DNA from: CAYUVH01 sp964448135
Lineage (GTDB): Bacteria > Verrucomicrobiota > Verrucomicrobiia > Limisphaerales > UBA8199
Reading direction: 5' to 3'
Assembly (NCBI GenBank): GCA_964448135.1
Contig: CAYUVH010000022.1
Location: 186,001-250,000, forward strand
DNA: 64,000 nucleotides
The position numbers and the translations under genes are program-made. Positions 43,967 to 51,812 of the stretch are shown piece after piece (the first letter of the stretch is position 1; each line of letters starts with the position of its first letter). The notes beneath the pieces are model-generated. The model was not told the DNA's origin, did not search any database, and was given only the letters and a program-made list of their open reading frames with translations.

Positions 43967-44707
43967 TCAGCCGCGATAGCCGGCCATCAATTCCAGCATC
44001 TCCCGCACGGCCGTGGTGATACCCACGCTGATCGAGCGGCTGATGATGCTATGGCCGATGTTGAGTTCGACGAGATGCGGCACGCGCCAGAGCGTGGCGA
44101 GGTTTTCGTAGTTCAGGCCGTGGCCCGCATTGACTTGCAGGCCGAGCGCATGCGCCTGCTTCGCGCCGGCGATCAAGCGCTCCAGTTCGAACTCGCGCTC
44201 CTTGTCATTTGCATACACCTCCGCGAACGCGCCGGTGTGCAACTCGATGAATCCTGCGCCGCTTTTGGCCGAGGCTTCGATTTGCGCGGGATCGGGCGCG
44301 ATGAACATGCTCACTTCGATGCCGGCGTCGTCCATCTTTTTGACGGTTTCGGTGAGGGCCGCCAATTGTCCGGCGACGTCGAGACCCCCTTCGGTGGTCA
44401 CTTCCTGCCGGCGCTCGGGCACAAGACAGATGATGTCCGGTTTCACCGTCAGCGCGACGTTCACAATTTCCGGCGAATTGCCCATCTCCAAATTCAACCG
44501 TGTGCCGATGGCCTCGCGCAGTTGGAAAACATCACGGTCCTGGATATGGCGGCGGTCTTCGCGCAGGTGCGCGGTGATGCCGTGCGCGCCGGCGGCCTCG
44601 CACGCGAGCGCGGCGGACACCGGGTCCGGTTCGCCCGTGGTGCGTCCGCGATACCGCGCCTCGCGCACCGTGGCGACGTGGTCAATGTTGACACCCAATT
44701 TCAGCAT
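43967..44707 (-). CDS. pdxJ: Pyridoxine 5'-phosphate synthase
   Basis: 246 residues from ATG 44707; the open frame reaches 45259 but the part before NIDHVATVREARYRG is repeat and unrelated sequence. It condenses 1-deoxyxylulose-5-phosphate with 3-amino-2-oxopropyl phosphate to make vitamin B6. Motifs: NIDHVATVR, GITAHLREDRRHIQDRDV, LEMGNS, TTEGGLDV, IELHTGAFAE and NAGHGLNYEN. The first gene of the pdxJ-acpS pair. Confidence 0.95.
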   Translation of the reverse strand: MLKLGVNIDHVATVREARYRGRTTGEPDPVSAALACEAAGAHGITAHLREDRRHIQDRDVFQLREAIGTRLNLEMGNSPEIVNVALTVKPDIICLVPERRQEVTTEGGLDVAGQLAALTETVKKMDDAGIEVSMFIAPDPAQIEASAKSGAGFIELHTGAFAEVYANDKEREFELERLIAGAKQAHALGLQVNAGHGLNYENLATLWRVPHLVELNIGHSIISRSISVGITTAVREMLELMAGYRG

Positions 44708-44858
44708 GGGGCCGCAGTATGTGGACGGGCGCGAGGGATTGGCAATAGAGCAATCATGGAGGGGCAGGGGCGAGCCCGCTAAAACTTGAAATACACCCAA
44801 CGCGACGGTGGCGCGGAGAAAGCGTGATCCGGGGGTAGTTTTGGGGCCCCTCATTTTT

Positions 44859-44967
44859 CCGGCTGGATTGGGCTTGATGAGGCTTGATTGCTGGGGTTTT
44901 CGGCTTGATGGCCGGCCGGATGCGGCCTTGATGGCGGCTCGATAGCGGCTGGATGCGGCCTTGAAAG
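44859..44967 (-). repeat. Degenerate 10-12-base array upstream of pdxJ
   Basis: Read in the pdxJ sense: ATCCAGCCGC, TATCGAGCCGCC, ATCAAGGCCGC, ATCCGGCCGGCC, ATCAAGCCG, ATCAAGCCTC, ATCAAGCCCA, ATCCAGCCGG. Word ATC(A/C)AGCC recurs at 10-12 base steps. It lies about 150-260 bases before the pdxJ ATG. Confidence 0.6.
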
Positions 44968-45108
44968 CGCCGGTAGCCAAGAGCAGAAATGATGGAATAA
45001 TGGGACTTTTGGGACCCGTGGGAGGGAAGCACGCGGAGGGCGGGCCTGGTTTGCGATTTCTGAATTGGAAGGCAGCTCTTTCATCCTCGGGCGAAAGCGT
45101 AGCAGGGT

Positions 45109-45133
45109 CACATGGACAAAGGCTGTCCATGTG
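45109..45133. repeat. Perfect 10-bp hairpin
   Basis: CACATGGACA and TGTCCATGTG enclose AAGGC. No T-run follows, so a protein-binding or RNA-structure role is as likely as termination. Confidence 0.5.
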
Positions 45134-45264
45134 AAGCATCTTGACGAGAATTTTTGGATGCTTGTCCGCGAGCGTGGCTGGGTTGGGAGCTGGCTTCGCG
45201 ATCCCACGCAGGACGGATCCTTTTTCGGGTTGGCGCCCTGTAAAAGAGTCTGCTTCCATGCGCC

Positions 45265-45771
45265 GTGCCGAAATTCCGGATCTTTGCCCGATACTGGCTG
45301 CCCGTCTTCCTTTGGATGGCGCTCATTTTCTGCGCCTCGGGCGACAGCATGTCGTTCTCGCACACATCCCGGGTCATCGGGCCCCTGATGCGCTGGCTGT
45401 TTCCGTCGCTCTCGGATGAGGCGGTTCACAACATTGTTGTGTTTGTCCGCAAATGCGGGCACCTCAGCGAATACGCCGTCATGGCGCTGTTGCTCTGGCG
45501 CGCCTTTCGCAAACCGCAGCGGGGCGTGAAGCGGCCGTGGAGTTGGTCGGTCGCCGGGAAGGCCGTGCTGGGAGTTTTGATCTACGCGGCGAGCGATGAA
45601 TTCCACCAACTGTTTGTGCCTTCGCGGCAGGGTTCGGTTTGGGACGTGATGCTGGATACGACGGGAGGAGTGGTGGGGGTGTTGGCGCTTTGGGTGTTGG
45701 GGAAATGTTTGGGATGGTGGGAGGGACAGAAAAGCACCAAGGACCAAGGACCAAGCTCCCGCCTTCGCTAA
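45265..45771 (+). CDS. VanZ-family membrane protein
   Basis: 168 residues from a GTG. Four membrane segments with the VanZ pattern: LPVFLWMALIFCASGDSMSF, KCGHLSEYAVMALLLWR, and YAASDEFHQLFVPSRQGSVW with DVMLDTTGGVVG. VanZ members are integral membrane proteins linked to glycopeptide tolerance in enterococci, but most are uncharacterised. The last 13 residues (KSTKDQGPSSRLR) and the stop are encoded by the repeat at 45731, so the native C-terminus has been replaced by repeat sequence. Confidence 0.85.
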   Translation: MPKFRIFARYWLPVFLWMALIFCASGDSMSFSHTSRVIGPLMRWLFPSLSDEAVHNIVVFVRKCGHLSEYAVMALLLWRAFRKPQRGVKRPWSWSVAGKAVLGVLIYAASDEFHQLFVPSRQGSVWDVMLDTTGGVVGVLALWVLGKCLGWWEGQKSTKDQGPSSRLR

Positions 45772-45840
45772 GACGCTACGGCGCGGCAAGCCAGATAAAC
45801 TTCAAACTTCAAATTCCAAACTTCAGGGAAGCCTCAAGCT
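45731..45840 (-). repeat. Composite heptamer array between convergent genes
   Basis: Plus-strand order: CACCAAGG, ACCAAGG, ACCAAGC, then CCCGCCTTCG, 12 bases, GGCGCGGCAAGCCAG, then ACTTCAA, ACTTCAA, ATTCCAA, ACTTCAG. The core is the one found in the ptsI leader (21195-21320), with the same 12-base gap. Confidence 0.8.
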
Positions 45841-45894
45841 TGAATTGGAACCTGGGGTTGTTTCGACCCCATGACGGGCGGCTGACGGGGATGT

Positions 45895-46923
45895 TTATTT
45901 GGTGCGTTGTTCCTTCGGCGACGAGCTCGTGGGAAGTTTCTGGTCCCATCCCAGCAGGAGATAACAGAAGAGGTCCACGTGGTTGAGCTGGTCCTGGAGG
46001 TTTACGTGTTCATGGTTGTGCCAGCCGCGCACGGGGCTGCGCAGGTGGAGTCCGGCGTGAGCTGAGTCGGGGAATGCAGCGAAGTCACCCATGCCCAGGC
46101 CGTATTCGGTCATGGCAAACTTCGTGCGCGTGCGTCCGCAGAAGTCGGCCAGCAGGCGCAACACCTTCCGGTAGGGGTCAATCTCACGGTCGCTCTCCGA
46201 GACGACGGCAACGAAGGAATCCTCGGGATATTTCGACCGGAGATCGAGCGGGCCGTCCATGCTGAGGCTGATTTCGACGTCCTTGAATACACCGGGTTCG
46301 TGCCGGCTCAAATACTTCGCACCCACGAGACCGCGCTCTTCCTCCGCGGTGAATAGCAGGACGATCCGGCGATGATCCACGCCGCGGCTCCAGTAATTTG
46401 TGTGCAGCGCGCTGACCGCGGCAACGATGGCGGCCACCGCCGAGCGGTCATCGCCGCCGAAAGAGGAGACTTTTCCGGCAACGGCATCGTCCCGGTGATA
46501 GAAATCACCTTTGGATCCATCAAACTCGAGACCCTCCGGCGTCGAGCGATCAATGGTGTCCAAATGGGCGTTGAGGAGGATCGCGGGCTGGTTGGTCAAC
46601 GCGCCCGTCGCGGGTATTTCCATGACCAGGTTTTTCGGCGCCGCTTCGTCGGGCGCAGATGGTTTCATCCGGACTGCGCCAGAGCCGGCCAGTTGCCGCG
46701 CGACTTCATCCGCGACATCCTGTTCCTTGCCGGAGGGACCTCTGACGCTTACCAACTTTAGAAATGTATCGACCGCCTGCATCCGGCCGCTGGCATCCAG
46801 GAACAGGTTATGCGCATCGGTGGCGGCCCGGTGAATCGCATCGGTGTTCAATTCGCCCGCGCCGGTTTGCCGCACGCAGGTAACCAGAGCCAATGCGGCA
46901 ATCAAAAGTGTGCTCCTTATCAT
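45895..46923 (-). CDS. Secreted M20-family metallopeptidase (PepT-like)
   Basis: 342 residues from ATG 46923, with a signal peptide (STLLIAALALVTCVRQTGAG). Zinc-binding and catalytic motifs: LLNAHLDTID, FGGDDRSAVAAI and LFTAEEERGLVGAK. The lid domain (SMDGPLDLRSKYPED) and RSPVRGWHNHEHVNLQDQ close the site. M20 enzymes hydrolyse small peptides or acylated amino acids; this one resembles peptidase T-like aminotripeptidases exported to the periplasm. Divergent from comEC. Confidence 0.88.
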   Translation of the reverse strand: MIRSTLLIAALALVTCVRQTGAGELNTDAIHRAATDAHNLFLDASGRMQAVDTFLKLVSVRGPSGKEQDVADEVARQLAGSGAVRMKPSAPDEAAPKNLVMEIPATGALTNQPAILLNAHLDTIDRSTPEGLEFDGSKGDFYHRDDAVAGKVSSFGGDDRSAVAAIVAAVSALHTNYWSRGVDHRRIVLLFTAEEERGLVGAKYLSRHEPGVFKDVEISLSMDGPLDLRSKYPEDSFVAVVSESDREIDPYRKVLRLLADFCGRTRTKFAMTEYGLGMGDFAAFPDSAHAGLHLRSPVRGWHNHEHVNLQDQLNHVDLFCYLLLGWDQKLPTSSSPKEQRTK

Positions 46924-47098
46924 AGATACAGGGACTTTCGTCAAACCGGGACGCAAATCAATGGCAGATTTAGGGATGGGTTTGGCATCCGTTGGCAGGT
47001 ACTCGAGTATGACCGGCGACGGAAGGTTGACCTGAGACGCGTGAGTTGCTAAGCGAGAGGTGGTGACCCAAGACTCGCCAATCCTACCGGCCAACTGA

Positions 47099-49510
47099 AT
47101 GAAGTATCCGCTTCTGGGAGTTACGCTGTGCTACGCCGGAGGCATCATTGCCGGGTTTTGCATCGGGCTTTCGGTGTTCTGGCTTCCACTCATCGCCGGC
47201 GGTGTGGCTTTGGCGGCGTGGTGTTTGTCCCGACGGCGGGCGTGGTTGCTGTGGCCGCTGCTATTCTTTACCGGGTGGGCCAACTACGCATTTCACACGG
47301 CGGCGATATCGCCTGCCGACCTGCGCCGGATTTTTGGGGAGGAACCGGCGTTGGCCACGGTGCGAGGGAGGATATGTGAAACACCGTCGTTGCGCGTTTT
47401 CACACAGAATGAAAAGGAGGTGTGGAGCACGCAGGTGCGGTTGGAAGTTTCCGCGGTGAAGAAGGAGCGCGGCGAATGGCAGCCGGCGGTTGGAAAACTC
47501 GTGGCCACCGCGCCGCTGGCGCTGACGAATCTTTTCGGGGGGCAAATCGTGGAAGTGAGTGGTGTGATTGGCCCGCCGAAAGATGCGTTTGCCGAGGGAA
47601 CATTTGATTTCCGAAAGCTATTACAGATGCAGGAGATTTATTTTTTGCTGCGCGCGCCGACCGTCGAGGATTGGCAAATCATCCAATCCCCGGCCAAGCC
47701 CCCGCTTGTGGACCGCTTTCGTGAATGGGCCAGGCCCGCGCTCGCTCGCGGAATGCCCGCGGATAGCGAATCCGTGCGCCTGCAATGGGCGCTCACGCTC
47801 GGTTGGAAGACCGCGCTGACGGAAGAAGTCTCCGAGCCCTACGTTCAGGCAGCCACGTATCATATTTTCGCGGTGGATGGGCTGCGCATGGCGATCATCT
47901 TCGGTATCTTTTTCGTGCCCTTGCGCCGGCTCCATGTGCCGCGGGAAATTGCGGGGGCGTGCTTGCTGGTGATCATTTGGTTCTATGTGGCCCTCACCGG
48001 TTGGCCGGCATCGGCGATTCGGGCCACGGTGATGCTTTCGATCGTGATTGTGGGCTGGATGCTCAAGCGGCCGACCCAACTTTTGAACTCCCTCTTCGTG
48101 GCGGCTTTTCTGATTCTGCTCTTCGAGCCCCAGCAACTCTTTCAGGCGGGATTTCAACTTTCATTCTTCGTGGTGTTTTTCATGATCTTTTTGACCGAAC
48201 CCATTGATCACTGGGTGAAAAGCTGGTTTGCCCCGGACCCGCTCTTGCCGGAGGAATTGCGGTACAAATGGCCGAAACCGGTGGCGTGGACGGGACGTTT
48301 CGTCATGGACCTGACTGTTTCCTCCTTCGCGGCGTGGATCGGTTCGCTGGCCCTGGTCGCGTATTACTTCAATATCGTCTCCTTCAGCAGCACGCCGGCG
48401 AATATCGTCGCTGTGTTTCTCTGCATCCTCGTGTTGGCCTGTAACATTCTCAGTTTGCTGCTCGCCGCGTGGTTTCCGCAGGGCTCCATACTGCTCAACC
48501 ATGCCGGTTCGCTGCTGATGAGCTGGATCAGCGTCACCAGCAAATGGTTCGCTGATGCCCCGGCGAGCTATCTCTATGTGCCGACGCCAACTTTTTTCAC
48601 GTGCGCGGTTTATTATGCCGTTCTGTTCGCGGTGGTAACCGGATGGCTGTTCCGCGCGAAGTTCAGAAAGTGGAGGATCGTCGCAACCACTGCTCTGGTG
48701 GCGATCTGGGCGGGTTATGCCTGGTACGATGCCCAGGCCGCCCGGATCACCGTGCTTCCCTTGAACGGCGGCATGGCCGTGTATTACAACGCCCCCGGGA
48801 TGGGCCATGACTTGCTGGTGGATTGCGGCACCACGAACTCTTTTCAATTCATGACCAAACCTTTGCTGCGCGTTTCCGGCGTGAATAAATTACCGGCCTT
48901 CGTGATGACCCACGGCGACATCCGGCACATCGGTGCGGCGGAGTGGGCCGTGGAAGCGGCGGAGGTGCAATCCGTATGCGTAAGCACGGCCAAAACCCGC
49001 TCGCAACCTTACCGGCGGGCGATGGCGGAGTTTGAAAAACATCCGCGCCTGGTCCGGACCATCAGTAACGGAGACCATTTGGACGATTGGACCGTGATGC
49101 ATCCGGCCCGGGATGATGGCTTCACGCGGGCCGACGACAACGCTGTCGTACTGATGTCCAATGTGAAAGGCACGCGCATCCTGCAATTATCCGACCTTGG
49201 CACCGACGGACAGAAAGCTCTCGTGGAACGCGGTGCCGATTTAAAGGCGGACATCGTGATCACCGGTTTGCCGGCTCAGGGCGAAGCGCTGTCTGAAGCC
49301 CTGTTGGATGCGGTCCAGCCCCGCGTCATTATCGTTGCGGACTCGGAGTTGCCACCTTGGGAACGAGCAAGCGCGAAACTGCAGAGCCGGCTGGCGCTGA
49401 GGAAGATACAGGTGATTTATACTCGGACGACCGGGGCGGTGACGATTGAGTTGCGAAACGGCGCCTGGAAGATTTTCGACCATTCCAGCCAGTTCTTGAA
49501 CGGAAAGTAG
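47099..49510 (+). CDS. comEC: ComEC/Rec2-type DNA-uptake channel with degenerate metallohydrolase
   Basis: 803 residues. Order: N-terminal membrane pair and an OB-like domain (residues ~40-215, ALATVRGRICETPSLRVFTQ), the Competence membrane domain (VDGLRMAIIFGIFFVPLRRL, GWPASAIRATVMLSIVIVGW, RPTQLLNSLFVAAFLILLFE), and a C-terminal beta-lactamase-like domain. The latter has THGDIRHIGA instead of THxDxDHIGG (H605, D607, H610 kept; R609 replaces Asp) and GLPAQGEALS where GHHGS is expected. DNA passage may work, but the nuclease is probably inactive. Confidence 0.88.
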   Translation: MKYPLLGVTLCYAGGIIAGFCIGLSVFWLPLIAGGVALAAWCLSRRRAWLLWPLLFFTGWANYAFHTAAISPADLRRIFGEEPALATVRGRICETPSLRVFTQNEKEVWSTQVRLEVSAVKKERGEWQPAVGKLVATAPLALTNLFGGQIVEVSGVIGPPKDAFAEGTFDFRKLLQMQEIYFLLRAPTVEDWQIIQSPAKPPLVDRFREWARPALARGMPADSESVRLQWALTLGWKTALTEEVSEPYVQAATYHIFAVDGLRMAIIFGIFFVPLRRLHVPREIAGACLLVIIWFYVALTGWPASAIRATVMLSIVIVGWMLKRPTQLLNSLFVAAFLILLFEPQQLFQAGFQLSFFVVFFMIFLTEPIDHWVKSWFAPDPLLPEELRYKWPKPVAWTGRFVMDLTVSSFAAWIGSLALVAYYFNIVSFSSTPANIVAVFLCILVLACNILSLLLAAWFPQGSILLNHAGSLLMSWISVTSKWFADAPASYLYVPTPTFFTCAVYYAVLFAVVTGWLFRAKFRKWRIVATTALVAIWAGYAWYDAQAARITVLPLNGGMAVYYNAPGMGHDLLVDCGTTNSFQFMTKPLLRVSGVNKLPAFVMTHGDIRHIGAAEWAVEAAEVQSVCVSTAKTRSQPYRRAMAEFEKHPRLVRTISNGDHLDDWTVMHPARDDGFTRADDNAVVLMSNVKGTRILQLSDLGTDGQKALVERGADLKADIVITGLPAQGEALSEALLDAVQPRVIIVADSELPPWERASAKLQSRLALRKIQVIYTRTTGAVTIELRNGAWKIFDHSSQFLNGK

Positions 49511-49529
49511 TGCCCCCGAACTCGCCGCT

Positions 49530-49593
49530 TTGGTACGGGTTGGTACAGGTCTGGTACGGGTATTTGGTACGGGTTTCGGGAGTATATACCCTT
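49530..49593 (+). repeat. TGGTACGGG direct-repeat array ending in ATATACCC
   Basis: TTGGTACGGG, TTGGTACAGG, TCTGGTACGGG, TATTTGGTACGGG, then TTTCGGGAGTATATACCC. Architecture matches 9102-9222. Confidence 0.65.
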
Positions 49594-49611
49594 ATCCGAA
49601 GCAGAGACTGC

Positions 49612-50646
49612 CTATTCGGTGGGCATTATAACAACGCGCACGTCCTGGCCGAAGTGCTCCAGCCCATCCAACGTTTCGTTGATGGGGATGGCATCGAGGG
49701 GTACGGTGCGGGTAATAGCCGAGGCAAGCTTCAGTTTGCCTTCGGCCGCCCACTTGAGCAGCGAAGGCAATTCGCTGGCAAGGTGATCGGATACCCCGAT
49801 GATTTCGCCTTCGCGATTGATCAGTTCGTGGTAGGGCGAAACTTCGAAATTCTTTTCCGTAATCCCAGCCAATGCCGCCCGGCCCATGTTCGCCAGGGAT
49901 TGAACCGCCTGCTGCATCGTGAGTGGCAGCCCGATAAGTTCCAGCGCGACATCCACGCCGCGCCCTTCGGTGAGCCGGCGGATTTCCTTTACCGGATCGC
50001 CAGCGGCGGCATTTACAGGTGTCGCGCCAAATTTGGCAGCCAGTTCCAGCTTGGCGGGTCGGATGTCCACCGCAAACACCTGTCGCGCGCCCATGACGCG
50101 GGCAAGTTGTACGGCGGAGGTGCCGAGCCCGCCGATGCCAATCACGGCGACGGTTTCATTGGATTTGAGCCGCGCCTTGTTGAGCGCGTGCAGCGCGGTG
50201 GCCGAGGAGCACATCATGATGGCCCCGATTTCAAAAGGCACTTCATCGGGCAGCACGAAAACGCTGCGGGCCGGCATGGCGATGAATTCCGCGTAACCGC
50301 CGTCGCGGGCTTTGCCGATCATTTTGCCGCCGGGACAGAATTGTTCGGTGCCCTCGGTACAGGGGGCGCAGTGACCGCAGGTGGCCAGATAGTGAACGCA
50401 TACGCGGTCACCGGGATTGAGCTTGGAGACATCGGAGCCGCGGGCTTCTACGATACCCGCCACCTCGTGACCCAGCGTCAAGGGCAGGGGAGAGACGGAT
50501 GATCGCCCGGCGCGGTAATGGGCATCTGAATGGCAAATGCCCGCCGCCTTGACGCGGATCAGAACCTCATCCCTCCCAATCCTGGGAACCGGGATTTCCC
50601 GGTTTTCCAATGGTTTGCCTGGTTGAATCAACCGAACTGCTTTCAT
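49612..50646 (-). CDS. Zinc-dependent alcohol dehydrogenase
   Basis: 344 residues of the medium-chain (MDR) family. Catalytic zinc ligands lie in GICHSDAHYR and TLGHEVAGIVE; the structural zinc site is the four-cysteine CGHCAPCTEGTEQFC. The Rossmann fold is GIGGLGTSAVQLARVMG. It oxidises an alcohol or reduces an aldehyde with NAD(P). Substrate not determined. Its 3' end faces comEC across the TGGTACGGG array. Confidence 0.92.
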   Translation of the reverse strand: MKAVRLIQPGKPLENREIPVPRIGRDEVLIRVKAAGICHSDAHYRAGRSSVSPLPLTLGHEVAGIVEARGSDVSKLNPGDRVCVHYLATCGHCAPCTEGTEQFCPGGKMIGKARDGGYAEFIAMPARSVFVLPDEVPFEIGAIMMCSSATALHALNKARLKSNETVAVIGIGGLGTSAVQLARVMGARQVFAVDIRPAKLELAAKFGATPVNAAAGDPVKEIRRLTEGRGVDVALELIGLPLTMQQAVQSLANMGRAALAGITEKNFEVSPYHELINREGEIIGVSDHLASELPSLLKWAAEGKLKLASAITRTVPLDAIPINETLDGLEHFGQDVRVVIMPTE

Positions 50647-50920
50647 GATTGTCGTAGTTTGCCTGACAGCCTGCCAGAGTGATGGCCAACCGCCACAGTC
50701 TCAAGAGGATAGTGACCAATGCAATTCCCTCGCCGACTTTGAACATCCGGCGCGCGGCCGGTGTCATTTCTTTGATGACAGAGCCGGGCACAGGTCGTTC
50801 TTTCGTTGAACGCGTTTGCGGTGGTGGGGCTGGAATTTCGAAGTGTCCGTAATATTTCTGGTATTGTTTTTTTCCTCCCCGTGTTAACTTGACGCAACAG
50901 CTAACCAACATTTGAGCACC

Positions 50921-51367
50921 ATGAGTGATCAAGAGACCATCGGAGATATTCTCAATAGCAAGGGGTCCAACGTGTATTCCGTGTCGCCGGACACCAGCGT
51001 ATTCGCGGCGATTCAAATCATGGCGGACAAAAACGTGGGCGCCTTGCTGGTCGTGGAGCAGGGGAGGTTGGTGGGCATCATTTCGGAGCGTGATTACACG
51101 CGAAAAGTCGTGCTCAAGGGCAAGACCTCGAAGCAAACGCCGGTGCGGGAAATCCTTTCGGGCGAGCTCGCCACCATTGCTCCCACGCACACCATCGAGG
51201 ACGGCCTACGGATGATGACGGAGCGTCGCGTGCGTCACCTGCCGGTGCTGGACGGCCACCAGATCCTCGGCATTGTGTCGATCGGCGACCTGGTGAACTG
51301 GGTCATCTCGTCCCAGAACACGACGATCCACCAGTTGAAGAGCTACATCAACGGCGTGCCGGGTTGA
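50921..51367 (+). CDS. Two-CBS-domain protein
   Basis: 148 residues from ATG 50921 (a TTG at 50912 is possible). Two CBS domains fill the protein: VYSVSPDTSVFAAIQIMADK, NVGALLVVEQGRLVGIISER and LATIAPTHTIEDGLRMMTER, VRHLPVLDGHQILGIVSIGD. CBS pairs bind adenosyl ligands (AMP, ATP, SAM) and signal energy state. There is no partner domain, so this is a stand-alone sensor. It is convergent with folB. Confidence 0.92.
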   Translation: MSDQETIGDILNSKGSNVYSVSPDTSVFAAIQIMADKNVGALLVVEQGRLVGIISERDYTRKVVLKGKTSKQTPVREILSGELATIAPTHTIEDGLRMMTERRVRHLPVLDGHQILGIVSIGDLVNWVISSQNTTIHQLKSYINGVPG

Positions 51368-51406
51368 TTCGCCGGACCGTCCGTTCCAAGCGGGCGTCTG
51401 GTCCGA

Positions 51407-51760
51407 CTACTTCTGTCGCTCCCGTTTGTGGGTGACCGATACGTGCCGGGCATTCGGGAAGGGGAATTTCTTCACCTCCACCATCACCGCCTGCGGGTGA
51501 TATTCGCTGTAAATCATGTCCGCGAGGTTGGTGGCCAGCCGTTCCAAAAGTTTCCAACTGCGCGAATGACCGTAAGCCACCACGGCCTTCATCAGCTCGT
51601 GGTAATCAACCGTCTTCTCGATGCGATCACTCATCGCGGCGGAAGTGATGTCCACGTTCATATCAATGGTGAGCAGGAGGCGCTGGGGTTTGGCGCGCTC
51701 CTCGTCGGTCACGCCGACACAGTAGAACACTTCAAGGTCTACAATTGAAATCTTGGCCAT
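51407..51760 (-). CDS. folB: Dihydroneopterin aldolase
   Basis: 117 residues, normal. It converts 7,8-dihydroneopterin to 6-hydroxymethyl-dihydropterin in folate synthesis. FolB pattern: ISIVDLEVFYCVGVTDEERA, TVDYHELMKAVVAYG (the substrate-binding Tyr/Glu region), SWKLLERLATNLADMI and VMVEVKKFPFPN with the conserved lysine. Follows the HAD-Nudix gene by 52 bases. Confidence 0.92.
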   Translation of the reverse strand: MAKISIVDLEVFYCVGVTDEERAKPQRLLLTIDMNVDITSAAMSDRIEKTVDYHELMKAVVAYGHSRSWKLLERLATNLADMIYSEYHPQAVMVEVKKFPFPNARHVSVTHKRERQK

Positions 51761-51812
51761 GGTGCAGTCAGTTTAATCTTCAGGTGCCGGACGATCCGGC
51801 GGTCGCGAGGCA

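Larger units (their letters stand above)
44708..45264. other. Gene-free region with a decamer array and a hairpin
   Basis: 557 bases with no gene I can support. It holds the repeat 44859-44967, the hairpin 45109-45133, and presumably the promoters of pdxJ and the VanZ-like gene, although no clear -35/-10 pair is visible. Confidence 0.5.

Noticed and set aside
50643..50911. Small membrane-like minus-strand frame upstream of the alcohol dehydrogenase (MTPAARRMFKVGEGIALVTI)
   Set aside because: A GGAGG precedes it but no start codon is in range, and it resembles no family. It may be worth a look if transcript data show a leader peptide.
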